Assembly (NCBI GenBank): GCA_030040235.1
Contig: JASHUC010000269.1
Coordinates: 1-11,211, forward strand
DNA: 11,211 nucleotides
Direction: 5' to 3'
Source of the DNA: Gammaproteobacteria bacterium
GTDB lineage: Bacteria; Pseudomonadota; Gammaproteobacteria; Steroidobacterales; Steroidobacteraceae
The notes under the pieces were generated by a model. That model worked only from the letters and a program-made list of their open reading frames with translations, searched no databases and was not told the origin of the DNA. Below, one piece after another: positions 1 to 6,125 of this stretch; position 1 is the stretch's first letter, and every line of letters starts with the position of its first letter. The position numbers and the translations under genes are program-made.

Positions 1-981
1 GAACAGCCCGCGCTTGGGATCGGAGCGCTCGACGGCAAACCGGTACTCATCGTCCGCAGGCAGCGCATCGGCCGAATCGATCCGCACGGCGCAGCGGCTC
101 AATCCATGCGGTACATCGAGCGAATCGAACTCGACCGTCGCGCGTCCCGAGGCCGGCACCTGCACGCGCTGCGTCGCCACCGTCCGTCCGTTCACGAAGA
201 GTGAGACCGTACGCGTGGCGGCCGGGGTGCCGTATCCGGCGATCACCGCCTGCACCCGGGTCGCGCGCGGATTCCACACCTCTCCGGGCGCCGCGACGCT
301 CTCCACGGTCCAGTTCGGCTGCGTTCCCCCTCCGACCGGGTGCAACACCAGGGTCACCTGCGCCGGAAGCGCCATCTCGGCAAGGCTCGGGGGCATGCTC
401 GTCTTCTTCAGGTCGCTGAACAGGTGCAGCTCGATCGGGGTGCGTGCGCTGGCCGCAATCGACCGCACGGCTGCAGCGAGCGCGGCGAAACTGCCGTGCG
501 AATCGCTCGGCCCGATGCTCGCGACCGCTGCGCGCAGCGCGCCCGGATCGCGCGTGGCCTGCGTGACGGCGCTCACCTCCGAGGCAAGCGCGAGCACCTG
601 TGCGCTGTCGCCCGAGCGCTTGCGCTCGAGGAGGGCGAGTGCCTGACGCTTGGCCTGCGCGAGGCGCCCGCCGGCGCGCATGCTGAAGGAATGATCGACG
701 ACCAGGATGAGGAGCTTCTCGGGCGCGATGCCCGCGGTGAGCTTCGGGATGTAGGGCTCCGCAAAGGCGAGCGCCACGAGGAGCACCACGGCCACGCGCA
801 GCGCGAGGAGCCACCAGTAGCGGAGCCGGCGCCGGCGCACCGCGCTTTGCTGACGCGGCTCGAAGAACATGAGCGAGCTGAAGGGCTGGGGCGTGCTCGC
901 GTGCCGGCGCAGCAGATGGAGGTAGATCGGAAGTCCGATCCCGAGCGCGCCGAGCAGGAATGCTGGAGCGAGAAACCCCAT
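1..981 (-). CDS. BatA-like membrane protein with vWA domain (partial, C-terminus beyond left edge)
   Basis: The frame is open from an ATG at 981 to the window edge, giving the first 327 residues. The N-terminus matches the aerotolerance-regulator (BatA) N-terminal type: a hydrophobic helix at residues 4-22, an Arg-rich loop (RRH, then RRRRLRYWW near 50-57) and a second helix at 58-74. A vWA domain follows with a MIDAS DxSxS motif (DHSFS, 96-100) and a later acidic residue in FSD (D190). The usual MIDAS Thr is not obvious; the region around 160-164 reads DSHGS. From about 220 there is a beta-rich region of the kind that follows vWA in this family. The positive loop puts the vWA domain in the periplasm (inference). 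GAGGAA seven bases upstream, inside the end of the DUF58 gene, supports the start. Family members are commonly 600-700 residues, so roughly half is probably missing. The vWA/BatA assignment is firm; the function is inferred from context. Confidence 0.88.
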   Translation of the reverse strand, partial: MGFLAPAFLLGALGIGLPIYLHLLRRHASTPQPFSSLMFFEPRQQSAVRRRRLRYWWLLALRVAVVLLVALAFAEPYIPKLTAGIAPEKLLILVVDHSFSMRAGGRLAQAKRQALALLERKRSGDSAQVLALASEVSAVTQATRDPGALRAAVASIGPSDSHGSFAALAAAVRSIAASARTPIELHLFSDLKKTSMPPSLAEMALPAQVTLVLHPVGGGTQPNWTVESVAAPGEVWNPRATRVQAVIAGYGTPAATRTVSLFVNGRTVATQRVQVPASGRATVEFDSLDVPHGLSRCAVRIDSADALPADDEYRFAVERSDPKRGLF

Positions 982-984
982 GCG

Positions 985-1872
985 TCAGTTCCTCGCGCGC
1001 CGCACCGTGAGATATTCCCGCAGGGCCGAATCGAGCGGCTGGTCGGTAACGAGCACCTGATAGGTGAGACCCGAGCCGCGCGCAGCGGTCCCCAGCGACT
1101 CGATGTGGCGCGTGATTCGCTCTCGATATTCCTTCTCGGCGTACTCGGCGCTCACCGGAAACTGCGTCGCGCTCTCCAGATCCTCGAGCAGCACGGACCC
1201 GGCGATCTGCGGGCGCAGCTCGTTCGGATCGAGGATGTGGAACAGCACCACCTCGTTGCCGCGGAATCGCAGCGGCTCGACGGACCGGACGATGGACTCG
1301 GGCGGCGCGAAGAAATCCGAGAGGATCACGACGATGCCCCGGCGGCGCAGCAGCGCCTGGAAGTGCTCGAGCGGAGCCTCCAGGCGCGTGCGCGCCTTCG
1401 GCTCTGCGAGCTCCAGGCTCGCGAGCAGCCGGTTGAGCTGTCCGGAGCGGGTCGAGGGCCGCACGTACTGGCGCACCTCGTCGTCGAAGACGATGAGACC
1501 CGCCGCATCGCGCTGCTTGTGGATGGCCAGATAGAAGAGCGAGGCCGCCATGAACCGCGCGTAGTCGATCTTCGACACCCCGTGCGAGGCGTACGCCATC
1601 GAGTTGCTCGCATCGAGCAGCATCGTGAGGTGGCTGTTGGTCTCGCCGCGATAGCGTTTCAAATAGGCGCGCTCGGTGCGCGCGAAGACGTTCCAGTCCA
1701 CGTGGCGCAGATCATCGCCCGGGGCATAGGCACGATACTCCGCAAATTCCTGGCTGAAGCCGAAATCGGCCGAGCGATGCAGTCCGGCGACGAAGCCGTC
1801 AACCACCGTCTTGGCGACCAGGTCGAGACCCGAGATCGCGCTCAGAACGTGCGGATCGAGGAACCGCGGCAT
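985..1872 (-). CDS. DUF58 domain protein (cytoplasmic vWA-like partner of MoxR)
   Basis: This 295-residue protein shows the DUF58 signature: QEFAEYR at 41-47, then YAPGDDLRHVDW at 49-60, then a basic stretch ending in YRGE. A vWA-like core follows with DASNS (87-91) at the MIDAS position and a hydrophobic strand ending in LSDFF near 185. No signal peptide or membrane helix is visible, so it is probably cytoplasmic. The length fits the short, soluble DUF58 subgroup. DUF58 genes are classically found directly downstream of moxR, and here the gap is 16 nt; DUF58 proteins are thought to be partners or adaptors of the MoxR ATPase. The start at 1872 is the first ATG of the conserved frame; only a weak purine-rich stretch (GCAGAGCGG) precedes it, so translation may depend on coupling to moxR. 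The family is certain; the molecular role is known only in general terms. Confidence 0.93.
   Translation of the reverse strand: MPRFLDPHVLSAISGLDLVAKTVVDGFVAGLHRSADFGFSQEFAEYRAYAPGDDLRHVDWNVFARTERAYLKRYRGETNSHLTMLLDASNSMAYASHGVSKIDYARFMAASLFYLAIHKQRDAAGLIVFDDEVRQYVRPSTRSGQLNRLLASLELAEPKARTRLEAPLEHFQALLRRRGIVVILSDFFAPPESIVRSVEPLRFRGNEVVLFHILDPNELRPQIAGSVLLEDLESATQFPVSAEYAEKEYRERITRHIESLGTAARGSGLTYQVLVTDQPLDSALREYLTVRRARN
989..994 (-). promoter_or_regulatory. Ribosome binding site for the BatA-like gene
   Basis: On the minus strand this reads GAGGAA, seven bases before the ATG at 981. It lies within the last codons of the DUF58 gene. It decides the start of the BatA-like gene and suggests the two genes are translated in close succession. 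Confidence 0.6.
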
Positions 1873-1888
1873 CGTTGCGCCGCTCTGC

Positions 1889-2914
1889 TCAGGTCCCCGC
1901 GGGGGCCGGGACGTGCGCGATGAGCTGCTTCAGGATCTCATCGGGTCCGATCCGGTCCGATTCGGCGTGGAAGTTGAGCAGCACCCGATGCCTCAAGACC
2001 GGAGTGACGAACGCGAGGATGTCCTCGTAGCTCACGTGGTAACGGCGATGGCCGAGAGCGCGCGCCTTGGCGGCGAGCACCATGAACTGCGCCGCGCGCA
2101 CGCTCGCTCCATAGTTCACGTACTTCTTGACGACGGGCGGTGCCTCGGCGTTGTCGTGGCGTGTGGCCCGCACGAGCCGCACGGCGTAGCGCGACACCGA
2201 CTCGGCGATCGGCACCATGCGTACCAGCTCCTGAAAGTCGAGCAGCTCCGCCGCGTGAGTCACCGCCTCCACCTGCGCAACGCTCGTCGTGGTGGTGCGG
2301 TCGATCACCTGCACCTCCTCCTCGGCGCTCAGGTAATCGAGCACGGTGTTGAACAGAAACCGGTCGAGCTGCGCTTCGGGAAGCGGATACGTACCCTCGA
2401 GCTCGATCGGGTTCTGAGTGGCGAGCACGAAGAACGGCCGCGGCAGATCGTAGTGATGGCCACGCACCGTGCAGGAGAGCTCCTGCATCGCCTCGAGCAG
2501 GGCGGACTGGGTCTTCGGGGGCGTGCGGTTGATCTCGTCGGCCAGCACGATGTTGCCGAAGATCGGGCCCGGCACGAACGTCCAGCGCCGCCGCCCCGTA
2601 CCGGCATCCTCCTCGATGATGTCGGTTCCGGTGATATCGGCCGGCATCAGGTCCGGGGTGAACTGGATGCGGCGAAACTCGAGCCCGAGCGTCTTGGCGA
2701 TCGTCCGGACCATGAGTGTCTTGGCCGTGCCCGGCAGGCCCGTGATGAGGCAGTGACCGCCCACCATCAGGGCCGTGAGGACCTGCTCGAGCACCTCGTC
2801 CTGTCCGACGATCACTCGCCGCACCTGCTCGAGGATGGCCTCGCGCACGGCATGAAAGCGCGCGAGGCGCCCCTCCAGGTGGGATTGCGCCCCGACATCG
2901 ACCTGCGTGCTCAT
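1889..2914 (-). CDS. moxR: MoxR-family AAA+ ATPase
   Basis: This 341-residue protein is a complete MoxR-type AAA+ ATPase. Walker A is GLPGTAKT (59-66), Walker B is IVLADEIN (122-129, catalytic pair D126/E127), and sensor 1 is in ATQNP (165-169). The YPLPEAQLDRF block (176-186) carries a conserved Arg, and GASVRA (269-274) occupies the sensor-2 region, where many relatives have GASPRA. There is no signal peptide, so it should be cytoplasmic. MoxR proteins use ATP to remodel or mature client proteins, usually with vWA-domain partners; here DUF58 and a BatA-like gene follow at once. A longer open frame runs upstream to 3538, but AAAGGAG lies eight bases before the ATG at 2914 and homology begins there. 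It stands 56 nt after the TPR gene, so it may have its own strong translation or an internal promoter. The client is unknown. Confidence 0.96.
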   Translation of the reverse strand: MSTQVDVGAQSHLEGRLARFHAVREAILEQVRRVIVGQDEVLEQVLTALMVGGHCLITGLPGTAKTLMVRTIAKTLGLEFRRIQFTPDLMPADITGTDIIEEDAGTGRRRWTFVPGPIFGNIVLADEINRTPPKTQSALLEAMQELSCTVRGHHYDLPRPFFVLATQNPIELEGTYPLPEAQLDRFLFNTVLDYLSAEEEVQVIDRTTTTSVAQVEAVTHAAELLDFQELVRMVPIAESVSRYAVRLVRATRHDNAEAPPVVKKYVNYGASVRAAQFMVLAAKARALGHRRYHVSYEDILAFVTPVLRHRVLLNFHAESDRIGPDEILKQLIAHVPAPAGT

Positions 2915-2922
2915 CCGGCCGG

Positions 2923-2929
2923 CTCCTTT
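2923..2929 (-). promoter_or_regulatory. Strong Shine-Dalgarno site of moxR
   Basis: The minus strand reads AAAGGAG here, with eight bases to the ATG at 2914. It fixes the MoxR start against the longer open frame upstream. It is the best Shine-Dalgarno match in the cluster, which fits a need for more ATPase than membrane components. Confidence 0.75.
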
Positions 2930-2970
2930 ATCTCGTCGTTGACCATCTTCCCGGGTTTCCGCGCCCTCGG

Positions 2971-5187
2971 CTACTTGCCCTCGATTTGCAGCAGCAGCTT
3001 CTGGGCAGGCCGGTAGCCCGGGGCCACCTCGAGCGAGGCCAGCACGGCATCCTCGGCAGCCTCGTGCTGGCCTGCCGCAAAGTATGCCTGGGCCAGATCG
3101 AATTCCGCGGAGGCCTTGTCGAGCGGCTGAAGCGCGAGCACCGCGTGGAACTCGCGAATCGCGCCCGCATAATTTCTCAGCTGCATCCACAGGCTGCCGA
3201 GATGCCGGTGCAGCTCCTCGTCGTACGCCGGATCGATGTAGTTGATCCGGTCGAGCGTCGCGGCGGCCTGCGCCGGATGACCCTGGGCCTCCTCCAGCTG
3301 CGCAAGCTCCTTCAACGTCTCGGGCTGATGCCCGCCGCGCCCCTGATACGCCTGCAGCACCTCGATGGCCGCCTGCGGGCGGTGCTCGGCGATATCGGCC
3401 TGCGCGGTGAGCTCGTACGCATTCTGATCGTAGACGTAGTCCGGATACAGCCGAATGACGGCTTCTCCCTGGCTGGCCACCGCGCCGTACTGCTTCGCCT
3501 GCGAGAGCTGCACGAGCTCGGCCAGGCGCTGATGCCACTCATCGAAGCTCGCGAGCGTCGCTGCGACACTCGCGTAGAGCCAGGCCTGGAACTGCTTGTC
3601 GAAGGCCTCGGGGGAGAGCTTGAGGTTCTGCGCGATCGTCTCGCGAGTGCTCTTGCGCTCGCCGTAGGAGTGCACCATGCCGTTGAGCGTCTCCACTCCC
3701 CAGCGGCTTTGAATGTAATCGCAGATCCGTCCCGCCTCGAAGTAGGACACCTGCACCTGCGCCGGGTACTCGGGCCGCACGAAACCGCGATCGAGGTCAT
3801 CGACCGGCAGGAGCTTCTTCGCGCGCAGCGCCACGACGATGTCGGGGGTCATCGGGTCGCCCCATTCGGGCGAGGCCTGCGTTTCCTCGTGCACCGCGAG
3901 CCCCTCCGTGAACCAGCGCGGTATGCGGTGATCGGTCTCGGTGAGGGTGAAGACGTGGCTCATCTCGTGCCGGAGAGTCGCCGCCCAGTGAAAGTCGCCC
4001 GGCTTGCGGCCCGAGGGGCTGTCCATGGCGATCTGCTCCCCGAAGGTCACGCCGAGCGCACCGAGCCCCGGCATGCCGAGCGTGCGCACCGCGAAATCCT
4101 CGTGATCGGGATAGAGCTCGACCTGCACCGGCCCGGGAAGCTTGAAGTGGTACTTGCGCTCGTAATCGGCGATGTCTCGCTTGAGCTCGGGCAGCACGTA
4201 GGGATAGAGCAGATCGGCCTCCTTCTTCGCGAGCCTCAGGACCGTGGTCGCATCCTTGTAGGTGACGAAGTTCTGCGCCTCGCTATCGAGCAGCCGCAGG
4301 CTGTTGACCGTCTCCTCGTTGCGGTAGCCCGCCTCGTAGCACCTGACGAGCTCGGCGCGCGCTTCCTCGTCCTCACCGAGCCTCATCAGCGTGATCCCGA
4401 GTTGCGAGCGCGCCGGCCACAGCTCGGGATCGGCTGCGACGGCCTTGCGGTAGTAATCGATCGCATCCCGGTAACGCAGGTGCAGGATCAGATGGTGGGC
4501 GACGAGGGCATAGCCTTCACCGTAGGTGGGATTGATCGCCCGGATCCGCGCGAACCAGCTTTCCGGTGAACGATCCTCGATGAGCTCGATGGCTGCGTGC
4601 ACGGCCATCGCATCGAGCGCGTCGTTCGCGAGCGCGAGTGCCGCATCCGCCTCGTGCGTGGCCGGGCCGACCCGCGAATCCTCGAGCTCGAGGCTTGCGA
4701 GCAGCTCATGGGCTTCGACCAGGCGCGGGTCGATCGCGAGGGCCTTGTGCACCCAATCGATGGCGTGGTCGTCGAAGCCGTCGGCACTCACGAGCGCGAG
4801 TCCCAGGTAGGCGCGCGCATCGCGCGGATCGCGCATCAACGCTTCCTTGAACAGGCCCTCGGCGTCCGCATCGTTGAACCGCTCGTGCAGCAGCATGCCC
4901 CAGCGCACCCGATAGAGCGCGCTGCGGTCGTCCTCAGTGACTGCCGCGCGAAACTCGCGATTGGCATCCTGGTATTCCCCCACGCCCCAGTACCCTTCGG
5001 CGCGCAGGTAAGCGCCCGCGGCGGTCGAGGCGCCGGCCGCCTGCCGCACGAGCCCCTCGAAGCAGGTGCGCGCCGCGGCGCGCTGCCCATGCTTGCGAAG
5101 CAGCGCGCAGTGCTCGGGGCTCTCTGCCGCGAGCGCCGACGTGCCGATCGCGAGCGCGGCGAGCGCCGCCATGCAAGCACGAATCAT
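2971..5187 (-). CDS. Secreted TPR protein with central gluzincin-type zinc peptidase domain
   Basis: This 738-residue protein begins with a Sec signal peptide (hydrophobic residues 5-20, likely cleavage after an ALA near 20). TPR-like helical repeats cover about 30-290. A peptidase-MA-like domain covers about 330-545, with the zinc motif HEMSH (H407, E408, H411) and the downstream Glu of RWFTEGLA (E428), the gluzincin arrangement HExxH...E. More TPRs run from about 555 to the end. All visible zinc ligands and the catalytic Glu are present, so hydrolytic activity is plausible. The start overlaps the previous stop as ATGA (5184-5187), implying translational coupling. An in-frame extension to 5754 was rejected because it lies inside the caspase-like gene and would bury the signal peptide. 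It probably acts in the periplasm on or around an envelope protein; its substrate is unknown. The TPRs suggest recognition of a protein partner. Confidence 0.9.
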   Translation of the reverse strand: MIRACMAALAALAIGTSALAAESPEHCALLRKHGQRAAARTCFEGLVRQAAGASTAAGAYLRAEGYWGVGEYQDANREFRAAVTEDDRSALYRVRWGMLLHERFNDADAEGLFKEALMRDPRDARAYLGLALVSADGFDDHAIDWVHKALAIDPRLVEAHELLASLELEDSRVGPATHEADAALALANDALDAMAVHAAIELIEDRSPESWFARIRAINPTYGEGYALVAHHLILHLRYRDAIDYYRKAVAADPELWPARSQLGITLMRLGEDEEARAELVRCYEAGYRNEETVNSLRLLDSEAQNFVTYKDATTVLRLAKKEADLLYPYVLPELKRDIADYERKYHFKLPGPVQVELYPDHEDFAVRTLGMPGLGALGVTFGEQIAMDSPSGRKPGDFHWAATLRHEMSHVFTLTETDHRIPRWFTEGLAVHEETQASPEWGDPMTPDIVVALRAKKLLPVDDLDRGFVRPEYPAQVQVSYFEAGRICDYIQSRWGVETLNGMVHSYGERKSTRETIAQNLKLSPEAFDKQFQAWLYASVAATLASFDEWHQRLAELVQLSQAKQYGAVASQGEAVIRLYPDYVYDQNAYELTAQADIAEHRPQAAIEVLQAYQGRGGHQPETLKELAQLEEAQGHPAQAAATLDRINYIDPAYDEELHRHLGSLWMQLRNYAGAIREFHAVLALQPLDKASAEFDLAQAYFAAGQHEAAEDAVLASLEVAPGYRPAQKLLLQIEGK
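5184..5187 (-). other. ATGA stop/start overlap (caspase-like / TPR-peptidase)
   Basis: The minus strand reads ATGA: the TGA ends the caspase-like gene and the ATG starts the TPR-peptidase gene. AGGAG lies a little over ten bases upstream and GGA about five bases upstream. Such overlaps typically couple translation and suggest matched amounts of the two exported products. Confidence 0.85.
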
Positions 5188-6125
5188 TTGTCCAGTTGCT
5201 CCTGCACCTTCGCGAGCGCAACCAGCGCCTCGGTGAGCTGCCGCTTGTAATCGGCGGCCGACATCGCTGCGCGCTGATACTTGAGCGTGTCGATCCGGCG
5301 CTCCAGCTGCTCCTTCTGCGCGAGCAGCCCGCGCTTGGCGGGGTCGGCGGCGGCCGTGCGCTCCGCGCCCAGGCGGACGAGTACCACACTCGAGAGAAAC
5401 CGCCCGGCGCCGCTCCCGGTCGATGCGGCCCGCACCGGTGCGCCGCGCCCGGTGTCCACGAACACGGCGTGCTCGGTCGCAAGGCGCTTCTGCGCCTCGT
5501 AGAACTCCTGGGTCTTGGCCGTCGCATACTCGAAGGCCTCGAGCGCCGAGATCGCATCGTCCTTGTCGAGGTCGGCGGTCGGGTCCTTGAGAGCATCCAC
5601 GAAGTAGCGTGCGAAGACGGTCGCGTTCTTCTCCGTGCCGCTCTTGGTGGCCGCAATGACCGCGCGGCCGCGCCGCGCAAGGACTGCGATCGATCCGCCG
5701 CTCGCGCTCGTCGTGTTGACGATCAGCTGCCGCCTGGAGGCAATCCGGTTGCACAGCGCGGCGAGCGATCCCGCGGAGATGTCCGGGCCCACCAGGTTGA
5801 ACTTGTACTCGATGCCGTCGAAAGAGCCGTGGCCGATGAGGATGAGCACGAAGTCATCGTCGGCCTTCGCAAGCCCTGCGATGGTCTCGAGCGTGCGAAC
5901 CACCTGCGCGCGCGATGCATCCTTGCCCGCGAGCGTGTAGACGTGATCATCCGGCCCCTGCAGCGTACGGTTGAGATCGGTAGCGAGCTCGCGGAACTCC
6001 TGCTCGTAGTCCGGCTCCCCGCCGAGTCCTGCGACGGTCAGAAAGTACGTGTCGGCGCGCGCCGGCCGCACCCCGAGCGCCGCCACGAAGGACAGCGCGA
6101 GCACGAGGAGCGAGGCGCACCTCAT
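5184..6125 (-). CDS. Secreted caspase/legumain-fold (C13-like) protein lacking the catalytic Cys
   Basis: This 313-residue protein has a Sec signal peptide (residues 1-24, PARA before DTYF). The body resembles caspase-fold peptidases of the legumain/C13 type: a hydrophobic strand ending in LILIGHG with the His-Gly pair H99-G100, then a second strand QLIVNTTSASGGS (133-145) where active members place the nucleophilic Cys. Here the aligned residue is Ala141 between two serines, so classical cysteine-peptidase activity looks lost. DLDKDDAISALE (185-196) fits an EF-hand calcium loop. From about 262 the protein is a charged helix, probably a coiled coil. The ATG at 6125 overlaps the previous stop as ATGA and gives a clean signal peptide; the open frame to 6467 was rejected. 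Likely a periplasmic binding or scaffold protein. The fold is a family-level judgement by eye; the loss of Cys is read directly from the codon. Confidence 0.82.
   Translation of the reverse strand: MRCASLLVLALSFVAALGVRPARADTYFLTVAGLGGEPDYEQEFRELATDLNRTLQGPDDHVYTLAGKDASRAQVVRTLETIAGLAKADDDFVLILIGHGSFDGIEYKFNLVGPDISAGSLAALCNRIASRRQLIVNTTSASGGSIAVLARRGRAVIAATKSGTEKNATVFARYFVDALKDPTADLDKDDAISALEAFEYATAKTQEFYEAQKRLATEHAVFVDTGRGAPVRAASTGSGAGRFLSSVVLVRLGAERTAAADPAKRGLLAQKEQLERRIDTLKYQRAAMSAADYKRQLTEALVALAKVQEQLDK
6122..6125 (-). other. ATGA stop/start overlap (vWA-GATase-like / caspase-like)
   Basis: The minus strand reads ATGA: the TGA closes the 752-residue membrane protein and the ATG opens the caspase-like gene. 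A G-rich stretch (GTGGGGGC) just upstream can act as the ribosome site. Together with the overlap at 5184-5187 it links three genes into one translationally coupled block. Confidence 0.85.

Noticed and set aside
2915..3538. N-terminal extension of MoxR to an upstream start
   Set aside because: It would overlap the TPR-peptidase gene by hundreds of bases. AAAGGAG and the family start at 2914 are far better.
340..4569. Long plus-strand frames at 340-1923, 1811-3016 and 2986-4569
   Set aside because: They lie antisense to the BatA-like, DUF58, MoxR and TPR-peptidase genes, overlap each other, cross the real gene boundaries and show no family motifs.
5188..5754. N-terminal extension of the TPR-peptidase gene
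   Set aside because: It lies inside the caspase-like gene in another frame and would bury the signal peptide that starts at the ATGA overlap.
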